Positions 6,526 through 13,737 of a stretch of DNA of 32,821 nt are shown here, piece by piece. Source of the stretch: CAZAEL01 sp964484135 (GTDB lineage Bacteria; Elusimicrobiota; Elusimicrobia; FEN-1173); the NCBI GenBank assembly GCA_964484135.1, contig CAZAEL010000027.1, forward strand, positions 1-32,821. The letters are read 5' to 3'. Numbering within the stretch: the first letter of the stretch is position 1; each line of letters opens with the position of its first letter. The position numbers and the translations under genes were made by a program. The notes beneath the pieces are model-generated. The model ran no database searches. It was not told where the DNA came from and saw only the letters and a program-made list of their open reading frames with translations.

Positions 6526-9105
6526 ATGAGACTTTTCAAGGATCGCAAATCATTGTGGATGGGCCTGGGGCTCCTCCTGGCCGCCGGCGTCCTGGCCGCG
6601 GCCGAGGCCGTCCTGCCGCCGGGGGCGGAGGGGGAGCACTTTCAGTTTTTCTCTTTCCTCAGCTCGCCCCATTACGCGGGGTATGAGAAGGCCGCGCTCT
6701 GGATCGTCCTGGGCGTGGCCGTGGCCGGCCTGCTGTACGCCGTGTCCCTCGTCCGGGAGGTCGTGGGCGCGGAACGCGGCACCCCCCGCATGCAGGAGGT
6801 GGCCCGGGCCATCCGGGAGGGGTCCAACGCCTACTTGAAGAAGCAGTTCACCACCGTGGCCTTCCTGATCGCGGGCCTGGTGGTCCTGCTGTATTTGAGC
6901 CGCGCCGTGCCCGCCGGCAATTACGGCGACCCCATCGCCTTCGGCCGCGCCGGCGCCTTCCTCATGGGCGCGGTGTTCTCGGGCCTGGTGGGTTTCGTGG
7001 GCATGCGCCTGGCCACCACCGGCAACCTGCGCGTGGCCGCCGCGGCCCGGCAGAGCTTCGGGCGTGCCCTGCAGCTGGGGTACCGCACCGGCACCATCAC
7101 CGGCATGCTGACCGACGGCTTGGGGCTTCTGGGCGGGACCCTGATCTTCATGGCGTACGGCGAGCAGGCCTATGAGGTGCTTTTGGGCTTCGGCTTCGGC
7201 GGCACGCTGCTGGCGCTCTTCATGCGCGTGGGCGGCGGCATCTACACCAAGGCCGCGGACGTGGGCGCGGACCTGGTGGGCAAGGTGGAAAAGGACATCC
7301 CCGAGGACGACCCGCGCAACGCCGCCACCATCGCGGACAACGTGGGCGACAACGTGGGCGACTGCGCCGGCATGGCCGCGGACATCTTCGAGTCCTACGA
7401 GGTCACCATCGTGGCCGCCATGATCCTGGGCTGGGCCTCCTTCGGGCACAAGGGCGTGATCTTCCCCATTTTGGTGCGCGCCATCGGCGTGTTCGCCAGC
7501 ATCATCGGGACCTACCTGGTGCGGGCCGGCGACAAGGGGTCCTCCCAGGAGGCCATGAAGTCCATCAACGTGGGCTTCTGGACCTCCTCCGTCATCTCCA
7601 TCTTCGGCTTCGTGGCGCTGGGCTACTATTACCTCCGGTTCGACGCGGCCTACTTCGCGCGCTTCCCGCAGGTGGCGGAGGTGTCCCAGAACCTGGCCTG
7701 GATCTTCACGCTGGGCGTCCCCGGCCTGGACATGCGGGCCGCCTGGACCTGCCTGGTGGGCATCGTGCTGGCCGTGGCCATCAACCGCGTGACGGAGTAT
7801 TTCACCAGCACCCACTTCTCCCCGGTCAAGGGCCTGGTGAAGAGCTGCGGCACGGGCCACGCCACCAACATCATCGAGGGGCTGGCCGTGGGGCTGGAGT
7901 CCAGCGTGTGGGCCGCCCTGGTCATCGCGGCCTCTATCTTCCTCTCCATCCTCATCTACGCCGGGACCAACCCCGTGTTCGTGGCCTTCGGCGTGGCCAT
8001 GTGCGGCATCGGCATGCTGACCCTGACCGGCAACACCATCTCCATGGACGTGTTCGGCCCGGTGGCGGACAACGCCAACGGCATCGGCGAGATGGGCTAC
8101 GACGCCAAGGAGATGGGCCCGGACAATTACAAGAGCGCCCGGCAGATCCTGGCGGACCTGGACGCCGTCGGGAACACCACCAAGGCCATCACCAAGGGCG
8201 TGGCCATCGGCTCGGCCGTGATCGCGGCGGTGTCGCTCTTCGCCTCCTTCATCACGGTGATCGCCTCGGGCGGCCAGGGCGAGAGCGCCCAGGTCCCGGT
8301 GGCGCTGTACAAGGCCGTGGCCGGCATCCTCAGCGTGTCGGACCCTTCCTTGATCATCGGCCTCCTCATCGGCGGCGCCGTGCCGCTCTTGTTCTCCTCC
8401 ATGACCATCCGCGCGGTGGGCCGCGCCGCGGGCCTCATCGTGAACGAATGCCGCCTGCAGTTCCGCAAGCCCGGCGTCATGGAGGGCACCGTGAAGCCCG
8501 ACTACGCCCGTGTGGTGGACATCTGCACCGGTTCCGCCCAGAAAGAGCTCGTGGGGCCCGGCGTCCTGGCGGTGCTGACGCCGGTCCTGGTCGGCTTCGC
8601 CCTCGGGCCCATGGCCCTGGCGGGGTTTTTGGCCGGCTCCATCCTGTCCGGCCAGCTCTTCGCCGTGTTCATGGCCAACGCGGGCGGCGCCTGGGACAAC
8701 GCCAAGAAATTGGTGGAGGACGAGCCCCGGGACCCGGCCAGGAACCTGGGCAAAGGCTCGGAGCGGCACAAGGCCGCGGTCACGGGCGACACCGTGGGCG
8801 ATCCCCTCAAGGACACCTCCGGCCCGGCCGTGAACCCCCTCATCAAGGTGATGAACATGGTGTCCCTGCTGGTGGTGCCGATGGTGATTCCCTTCAGCCG
8901 CCACACCATCGAAACGCTGCGGCGGACCGCGGGCGAGTTGTCGGCGGGGGGCGCCATCGATCCGGCCCTGGCCGAGCGGCTCGGGGCCCTGCAGGTGCGG
9001 CCCATGGACGTCCTGTCCGTCGGGGTGATCCTTGTTTCCTTGGGGTTGATCGCCTGGGCCGTGTGGACGTCCAAAAAAGACCCGGCGCGGATCGTGGGGG
9101 AATAG
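6526..9105 (+). CDS. hppA: Membrane-bound proton-translocating pyrophosphatase (K+-independent type)
   Basis: This 859-aa integral membrane enzyme hydrolyses cytosolic pyrophosphate and pumps protons outward, saving energy from biosynthesis. The family signature DNVGDNVGDCAGMAADIFES begins at residue 271, after the PPi-binding KAADVGADLVGKVEKDIPED region. A second conserved region, NAGGAWDNAKK followed by GDTVGDPLKDTSGPAVNPL, lies near residues 720-770. K553 in GNTTKAITKG is the residue that marks the K+-independent H+-pumping subfamily; K+-dependent members have Ala there. At least 15 hydrophobic segments are visible. It is longer than typical members (about 670-780 aa) because of an extended N-terminus and loops. 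The ATG at 6526 is chosen for the AAGGAG 8 bp upstream and the charged-then-hydrophobic start MRLFKDRKSLWMGLGLLL. It is transcribed alone. Confidence 0.96.
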   Translation: MRLFKDRKSLWMGLGLLLAAGVLAAAEAVLPPGAEGEHFQFFSFLSSPHYAGYEKAALWIVLGVAVAGLLYAVSLVREVVGAERGTPRMQEVARAIREGSNAYLKKQFTTVAFLIAGLVVLLYLSRAVPAGNYGDPIAFGRAGAFLMGAVFSGLVGFVGMRLATTGNLRVAAAARQSFGRALQLGYRTGTITGMLTDGLGLLGGTLIFMAYGEQAYEVLLGFGFGGTLLALFMRVGGGIYTKAADVGADLVGKVEKDIPEDDPRNAATIADNVGDNVGDCAGMAADIFESYEVTIVAAMILGWASFGHKGVIFPILVRAIGVFASIIGTYLVRAGDKGSSQEAMKSINVGFWTSSVISIFGFVALGYYYLRFDAAYFARFPQVAEVSQNLAWIFTLGVPGLDMRAAWTCLVGIVLAVAINRVTEYFTSTHFSPVKGLVKSCGTGHATNIIEGLAVGLESSVWAALVIAASIFLSILIYAGTNPVFVAFGVAMCGIGMLTLTGNTISMDVFGPVADNANGIGEMGYDAKEMGPDNYKSARQILADLDAVGNTTKAITKGVAIGSAVIAAVSLFASFITVIASGGQGESAQVPVALYKAVAGILSVSDPSLIIGLLIGGAVPLLFSSMTIRAVGRAAGLIVNECRLQFRKPGVMEGTVKPDYARVVDICTGSAQKELVGPGVLAVLTPVLVGFALGPMALAGFLAGSILSGQLFAVFMANAGGAWDNAKKLVEDEPRDPARNLGKGSERHKAAVTGDTVGDPLKDTSGPAVNPLIKVMNMVSLLVVPMVIPFSRHTIETLRRTAGELSAGGAIDPALAERLGALQVRPMDVLSVGVILVSLGLIAWAVWTSKKDPARIVGE

Positions 9106-9532
9106 AAGAACGGAACGAATGCCGAAGGGGCGGCGATGCGGGAACGCGGTTTGATCGGGGATCTCATCCGGCCCTTCCGGGGGAGCTGCGCAAAGGGGGC
9201 GCGCGGTCCTCGCGGGATGGGGAGGCCATGGCGCTTCGCGCGGCACGGCCGGAGTTGGGTTCCAAAGAATCCTTTCGAGCGCGGTGTCCGGGGAGTGGTT
9301 TGGGAAGGCGATCCCCGAAGCCGGGGTTTCGGTCCGAGGCCCCTTGTCCGGTCGGCGGCCGCCGGGGACGATGGTTCCTGGAAGGAGGGGCGGGGGCCTT
9401 GCTCCCGATCGGCGGGGGCCCGCCCCTTCTCCGGCGCCATGATCCCCGGTTCCGGGGGGTGGCCAGGGGGCCCAGTCCAAGAGGCTTTTTTTGCGTCAAC
9501 AGGGGGCCGTGGACAGCGGGTGGTTTGGACTG
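9106..9532. other. Geneless GC-rich stretch with stacked hairpins
   Basis: I find no credible gene in these 427 bp. Frames open on both strands give Arg/Gly/Pro-rich products without ribosome binding sites. Strong hairpins occur at 9323-9343 (about 10 bp), 9384-9429 (11-bp outer stem, GGAGGGGCGGG against CCCGCCCCTTC) and 9444-9457 (CCCCGG-TT-CCGGGG). CAGTCCAA (9473-9480) also pairs with TTGGACTG (9525-9532). This could be a structured 3' region of hppA, an unrecognised RNA, or gene remnants. Confidence 0.4.
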
Positions 9533-9557
9533 TCCTCACAGGGGAGCGTTTTTTTTT
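9533..9557 (+). terminator. Possible weak terminator after hppA region
   Basis: A short 5-bp hairpin, TCCTC-ACA-GGGGA (9533-9545), is followed 3 nt later by nine T residues (9549-9557). The T tract is strong but the stem is weak, so termination may be partial. Confidence 0.35.
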
Positions 9558-9564
9558 GCGAAGC

Positions 9565-9582
9565 TCGTGAAAATTTTCACAA
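9565..9582. promoter_or_regulatory. Rex-type operator ahead of the hydrogenase/PFOR gene block
   Basis: TCGTGAAAATTTTCACAA differs at one of 18 positions from the Rex consensus TTGTGAA-WWWW-TTCACAA, and its inner 14 bases (9567-9580) form a perfect palindrome. It lies 18 bp before the first gene of a 20-gene block. Rex represses anaerobic redox genes when NADH is low relative to NAD+. The same pattern also fits CRP/HcpR-type GTGA-N6-TCAC sites, which are harder to exclude without knowing the regulators encoded elsewhere. Confidence 0.65.
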
Positions 9583-9600
9583 AGCAGGTCGCGCACGGAA

Positions 9601-10263
9601 ATGACCGAGACAAACACCATCATGACAGGGGCCGTTTCGCTGGGGTTCATCCACGTCCTGGCGGGGCCGGACCATTACGTGCCCTTTGCCGCCCTGGCCT
9701 GGGAGAGGAAATGGTCCGCGGCCAAGACCCTGGCCGTCACGTTCCTGTGCGGTCTGGGGCACATCCTCGGTTCCGTGCTCCTGGGCGCGGCGGGGATTTT
9801 GTTCGGCGCCACCGCGGGACGGCTGGAGGCGCTGGAGTCTTTTCGGGGCGGGCTGGCCGGCTGGGCGCTCCTGGCCTTCGGCCTGGTCTATTTCGTGTGG
9901 GGCCTGAAAAAAGCCTATGCCCGCCGGCACGGCCACGACCATCCCCGCGGCCATGGGTGGCATCATCACGGATCTCCGGGGCGGGCGGGGTTTTGGGTCC
10001 TGTTTCTCATCTTCGTCTTCGGCCCCTGCGAGCCGCTCATCCCCCTGCTGATGTACCCGGCCCTTCGCGGCGGCTGGATGGACGTGGCCCTGGTGTCCGC
10101 CGTTTTCGGGGCCGCGACCATCGGGACCATGGTGGCCGTGGTGTCGCTGTCTTTGGCCGGGATCCGCTGGGTCCCGTCCCGCGGTTGGGAACGGTTTTCG
10201 CCGGCCCTGGCCGGGGCCAGCCTCCTGGCCTGCGGCGCGGCGGTCGTGTTCGTGGGGTTGTGA
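9601..10263 (+). CDS. Putative nickel permease (NicO/UreH-like membrane protein)
   Basis: This 220-aa membrane protein has about six hydrophobic segments. The first carries GFIHVLAGPDHYVPF, whose H-x5-DH pattern resembles the metal-site helix of NicO/UreH-type transporters. A cytoplasmic-type loop at residues about 105-125 is rich in histidine (HGHDH, HGWHHHG), as in many nickel carriers. It is the first gene of the block and is followed 40 bp later by hoxE, so supplying nickel to the [NiFe] hydrogenase is the natural role. The family link is from motif memory, and a TauE/SafE- or LysE-like exporter remains possible. The ATG at 9601 has a weak ribosome binding site, and ATG at 9622 is an alternative start. 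Confidence 0.7.
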   Translation: MTETNTIMTGAVSLGFIHVLAGPDHYVPFAALAWERKWSAAKTLAVTFLCGLGHILGSVLLGAAGILFGATAGRLEALESFRGGLAGWALLAFGLVYFVWGLKKAYARRHGHDHPRGHGWHHHGSPGRAGFWVLFLIFVFGPCEPLIPLLMYPALRGGWMDVALVSAVFGAATIGTMVAVVSLSLAGIRWVPSRGWERFSPALAGASLLACGAAVVFVGL

Positions 10264-10303
10264 CGGCGGCCTGTTTTTCGGCCGAAAGAAAAAGGAGGAT
10301 TCC

Positions 10304-10822
10304 GTGCCGGAAGTCCTGAGCAAGACGAGCCAGTCCATCGAAGCGTCCCGGGAAGATCCGCGGGTCAAGCGGATCCTGAAGACCATGGAATCGTACCAGA
10401 AACGGCCGGACGCCCTCATCCAGGTCCTGCATTACGTGCAGGACGTGTACGGGCACCTGCCCCTGGCGCTTCTGGCGCTGGTCTCCGAGGAGATGGGCGT
10501 CCCCCCGAGCCGCGTGTACGGCGTGGCCACCTTCTACCATTACTTTTCCCTCAAGCCCAAGGGGGACCACACCTGCCTGGTCTGCACCGGCACGGCCTGC
10601 TACGTGAAGGGCGCCCAGCGGCTCATCGACCAGATCGAGAAGGAGTTCCACGTCAAGCCCGGCGAAACCACGCCGGACAACCGGCTGGGCCTCCAGACGG
10701 CCCGCTGCCTGGGGGCCTGCGGCCTGGCGCCCGCCGTGGTGGTGGACAGCGACATCCACGCCAAAGTGGAACCGTCGTCCGTGGGCGGCATCCTCCGGTC
10801 CCGCTTGGAGGCGCAAAAATGA
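10304..10822 (+). CDS. hoxE: HoxE/NuoE-type [2Fe-2S] subunit of NAD-linked hydrogenase
   Basis: This 172-aa diaphorase subunit has an N-terminal helical region and a C-terminal thioredoxin-like [2Fe-2S] domain. The four cluster cysteines are in CTGTAC (C-x4-C) and CLGAC (C-x3-C). The segment GVPPSRVYGVATFYHYFSL is typical of the NuoE/HoxE family. The start is GTG at 10304, with AAAGGAGG just upstream. It overlaps hoxF by 4 bp (ATGA). Five hox genes in order with a hydrogenase small and large subunit identify it as HoxE rather than Complex I NuoE. It passes electrons between the flavin subunit HoxF and HoxU. Confidence 0.93.
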   Translation: MPEVLSKTSQSIEASREDPRVKRILKTMESYQKRPDALIQVLHYVQDVYGHLPLALLALVSEEMGVPPSRVYGVATFYHYFSLKPKGDHTCLVCTGTACYVKGAQRLIDQIEKEFHVKPGETTPDNRLGLQTARCLGACGLAPAVVVDSDIHAKVEPSSVGGILRSRLEAQK

Positions 10823-12504
10823 ACCTCGACAAACTCAACCAGATCGCGGAGGCGGCCCTGGCCAAGCGCCGGGGAAAAAAGAAGGTCTGCGTCTGCGCGG
10901 GCGCGGGGTGCGCGTCTTCCGGCTCCCTGGCCGTGTTGGAGGGCTTCAGGAAATCCCTCAAGGAAAAGGGGCTGGAGGCCGAGGTGGACGCCATCCCGGT
11001 GGGGTGCATGGGCGCCTGCAACCAGGGGCCCTTGGTGGGGGTGGACCCGGACGGGACCGTTTACCAGAAGGTGTCCGCGGCGGACGCGGCGGTCCTGGTG
11101 GACCAGCACCTGCTGAAGCAGTCCGTGTGCCGGAGCATGCTGCTCTTTTCGGAACCCGGCCATCCGGGGGCGGCGGAAAAGGCGGAGGAAAATCCGTTTT
11201 TCAAGAAGCAGATGAAGGTGGTTTTGGAAAACTGCGGGCGCGTCAACCCGGAAAGCGCGGAGGATTACATCGCGGCCGGCGGGTACCGGGCGCTCCACAG
11301 GGCGCTGGCGGAGCTGTCGCGGGAAGAGGTGGTCGCGGAGATCAAGCACTCGGGCCTGCGGGGGCGGGGCGGCGCGGGCTACCCCACGGGGCTCAAGTGG
11401 GAGATGGTGTACAAATACGTGGGCGATTCCAAATTCGTGGTCTGCAACGGCGACGAAGGAGACCCCGGCGCCTTCATGGACCGGAGCGTGCTGGAGGGGG
11501 ATCCGCACCGCATCCTGGAAGGCATGGCCATCGCGGGGTACGCGGTGGGCGCCAAGAAAGGCTTCATCTACGTGCGGGCCGAGTATCCCCTGGCCATCAA
11601 GCGGCTGGAGATCGCCATCCGCCAAGCCCGGGCCATGGGCCTCCTGGGCAACGACATCTTCGAAAAAGGGTTCGCGTTCGACGTGGAGATCCGGATCGGG
11701 GCCGGCGCCTTCGTCTGCGGCGAGGAGACGGCCCTCATCGCCTCCATCGAGGGCAGGCGCGGCGCGCCGCGGCCCCGGCCGCCCTATCCCGCGGAGTTCG
11801 GCCTGTGGGGCCGCCCCACGCTCATCAACAACGTGGAGACGCTGGCCAGCATCGCGCCCATCATCCTGAAAGGGGGCGAATGGTATTCCGCCATCGGGAC
11901 CCCCAAGAGCGCCGGCACCAAGGTGTTCGCCCTGGCGGGCAAGATCAACAACACGGGCCTGATCGAGGTGCCCATCGGCATCACCCTGCGGGAGATCCTT
12001 TTCGACATCGGGGGAGGCATCCCCGGCGGCAAACGGTTCAAGGCCGCCCAGACCGGAGGGCCCTCCGGCGGCTGCATCCCGGAGCAGCACCTGGACGTCA
12101 GGATGGACTACGAGTCCCTGGTGAGCCTGGGCTCCATCATGGGCTCCGGCGGTCTCATCGTCATGGACGAGAGTTCCTGCATGGTGGACGTGGCCCGGTT
12201 CTTCATGGAGTTCTGCATGGACGAATCCTGCGGCAAGTGCATCCCCTGCCGCGTCGGCACGCGGCAGATGCTGGACGTCCTCACCAAGATCTGCGCGGGG
12301 CGGGCGACGATGGAGGACCTGGCGCTCCTGGAGGAACTGGGCGGGTACGTCAAAGCGTCCAGCCTCTGCGGCCTGGGCCAGACCGCGCCCAACCCCTTCT
12401 TGAGCACTCTGCGGTATTTCCGGGAGGAATACGTGGCCCACATCGTGGACAAGAAGTGCCCGGCGGGCGTCTGCGCCATGCAGGCCCCGGCGGCGGTGGC
12501 GTGA
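10819..12504 (+). CDS. hoxF: HoxF, NADH-binding FMN/Fe-S subunit of bidirectional hydrogenase
   Basis: This 561-aa subunit oxidises NADH or reduces NAD+. Residues about 20-105 form an extra thioredoxin-like [2Fe-2S] domain (C26, C31, C63, C67), a fusion seen in HoxF and in HydB-type hydrogenase subunits. The NuoF core then shows the glycine-rich FMN site GLRGRGGAGYPTGLKWE (about 178-194) and CNGDEGDPGAFMDRS. The C-terminal [4Fe-4S] site is SCGKCIPC near residue 472 plus a Cys in SLCGLG. The end, KKCPAGVCAM, has further cysteines. It overlaps hoxE by 4 bp and is 1 bp from hoxU. Confidence 0.95.
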   Translation: MNLDKLNQIAEAALAKRRGKKKVCVCAGAGCASSGSLAVLEGFRKSLKEKGLEAEVDAIPVGCMGACNQGPLVGVDPDGTVYQKVSAADAAVLVDQHLLKQSVCRSMLLFSEPGHPGAAEKAEENPFFKKQMKVVLENCGRVNPESAEDYIAAGGYRALHRALAELSREEVVAEIKHSGLRGRGGAGYPTGLKWEMVYKYVGDSKFVVCNGDEGDPGAFMDRSVLEGDPHRILEGMAIAGYAVGAKKGFIYVRAEYPLAIKRLEIAIRQARAMGLLGNDIFEKGFAFDVEIRIGAGAFVCGEETALIASIEGRRGAPRPRPPYPAEFGLWGRPTLINNVETLASIAPIILKGGEWYSAIGTPKSAGTKVFALAGKINNTGLIEVPIGITLREILFDIGGGIPGGKRFKAAQTGGPSGGCIPEQHLDVRMDYESLVSLGSIMGSGGLIVMDESSCMVDVARFFMEFCMDESCGKCIPCRVGTRQMLDVLTKICAGRATMEDLALLEELGGYVKASSLCGLGQTAPNPFLSTLRYFREEYVAHIVDKKCPAGVCAMQAPAAVA

Positions 12505-12505
12505 C

Positions 12506-13210
12506 ATGACCCTGATATCGTTTTTCATCGACGGCAAGGCGGTGGAATGCGCGCCCGGACAGACCCTTTTGCAGGTTTGCCGGAAGAACGGCATCCCGCT
12601 CCCCACCCTGTGCTTCTTGGAGGGCCTGGGCAACGTGGGCGCCTGCCGGCTCTGCCTGGTGGAGATCGAAGGCTCGCCCAGGTTGTTCCCGGCCTGCACC
12701 ACGCCCGCGGCCCCCAACATGAAGGTCCGCACGGACTCGGAGCGGCTGAAGGAATACCGGAAGATGACGGTGGAACTGCTCTTCGCGGAAAGGAACCACG
12801 TGTGCGCGGTGTGCGTGTCGAACGGCGCCTGCGAGCTTCAAGACCTGGCCGCGGAGGTGGGCATGACCCGGGTGCGGTTCCCGTACCTCTTCCCGACGCA
12901 CCGGCTGGACGGCACGCACCGGCTCTACAACATGGACCACAACCGGTGCGTGCTCTGCACCCGCTGCGTGCGCGTGTGCGACGAGGTGGAGGGGGCCCAC
13001 CACTGGGACGTGGCCGGCCGCGGCCACAACTCCCGGATCATCTCGGACTTCGACCGGCCTTGGGGGGATTCCGACACCTGCACGGACTGCGGCAAGTGCG
13101 TGGAGGTCTGCCCGACGGGCGCCCTTTGGCCCAAGGCCCTGGTCCAGGGCAAGATCAAAAAGGAACCGATGTTCATCGCCGAGCTCGTGGAAAGAAGGAA
13201 GTCAAAATGA
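12506..13210 (+). CDS. hoxU: HoxU, NuoG-like ferredoxin-type subunit of bidirectional hydrogenase
   Basis: This 234-aa electron-transfer subunit corresponds to the N-terminus of NuoG. It has a plant-type [2Fe-2S] domain (residues about 1-75: TLCFLEGLGNVGACRLC, then PACTT), a His/Cys [4Fe-4S] motif NHVCAVCVSNGACELQ, and two ferredoxin-type motifs, CVLCTRCVRVC and CTDCGKCVEVCP. The absence of the NuoG molybdopterin-like domain and the following hydrogenase subunits make it HoxU. It relays electrons from HoxF to HoxY. Its stop overlaps the hoxY start by 4 bp. Confidence 0.94.
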   Translation: MTLISFFIDGKAVECAPGQTLLQVCRKNGIPLPTLCFLEGLGNVGACRLCLVEIEGSPRLFPACTTPAAPNMKVRTDSERLKEYRKMTVELLFAERNHVCAVCVSNGACELQDLAAEVGMTRVRFPYLFPTHRLDGTHRLYNMDHNRCVLCTRCVRVCDEVEGAHHWDVAGRGHNSRIISDFDRPWGDSDTCTDCGKCVEVCPTGALWPKALVQGKIKKEPMFIAELVERRKSK

Positions 13211-13737
13211 AGAAAAAAATCGCCACGGTCTGGCTGGCCGGCTGCTCCGGCTGCCACATGTCCTTGCTGGACATGGACGAGCGCATCCTGGAGGTGGCCA
13301 AGCTGGCGGATATCGTGAAGTGTCCCCTGGTGGACGGCAAGGACCTGCCGGAAGTGGACGTGGCGCTGGTGGAGGGGGCGGTGTCCCTGGACGAGCATGA
13401 GGCGGAGCTCCGGCACATCCGGTCCCGCGCCCGCGTCCTGGTTTCCCTGGGGGACTGCGCGGCCACGGGAAACGTGGCGGCCCTGCGCAACCCCCTGTCC
13501 AAGGACGCGGTCCTGCGGCAGGCGTACCGGGAGGCGGAGAGCAACGACGACCCGCACAACGCCCTGCCTTGCCGGGACGTGGGGCTCCTCCTGCCGCGCG
13601 CCCGCCCGTTGCACGAAGTGGTGAAGGTGGACCACGTCATCCCCGGCTGCCCGCCGTCCGCGGACCTGATCTTTCAGACGGTCCTTGCCCTGCTGGAGGG
13701 TCGGGAGCCGTCCCTGGAGGGGTTGAAAAATGGCTGA
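13207..13737 (+). CDS. hoxY: HoxY, small subunit of bidirectional [NiFe] hydrogenase
   Basis: This 176-aa soluble small subunit holds only the proximal [4Fe-4S] cluster next to the Ni-Fe site. Cluster ligands are visible in LAGCSGC (C13, C16), LGDCAATGN and IPGCPPS. It has no twin-arginine signal and no C-terminal cluster domain, so it is a cytoplasmic group 3 enzyme. The ATG at 13207 overlaps the hoxU stop (ATGA), and its own stop overlaps hoxH by 8 bp, so translation is probably coupled and gives equal subunit amounts. Confidence 0.93.
   Translation: MKKKIATVWLAGCSGCHMSLLDMDERILEVAKLADIVKCPLVDGKDLPEVDVALVEGAVSLDEHEAELRHIRSRARVLVSLGDCAATGNVAALRNPLSKDAVLRQAYREAESNDDPHNALPCRDVGLLLPRARPLHEVVKVDHVIPGCPPSADLIFQTVLALLEGREPSLEGLKNG

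Noticed and set aside
9541..9560. Possible sigma54 promoter (GG ... TTTGC) before the redox block
   Set aside because: The GG and GC elements are not 10 bp apart, as sigma54 requires.
9136..9570. 144-codon open frame after hppA
   Set aside because: Arg/Gly/Pro-rich product without a domain or a ribosome binding site, lying across strong hairpins.
10267..10284. Hairpin CGGCC/GGCCG between the permease and hoxE as a terminator
   Set aside because: Only a 5-bp stem and no T tract after it; the following bases are purines leading into the ribosome binding site.
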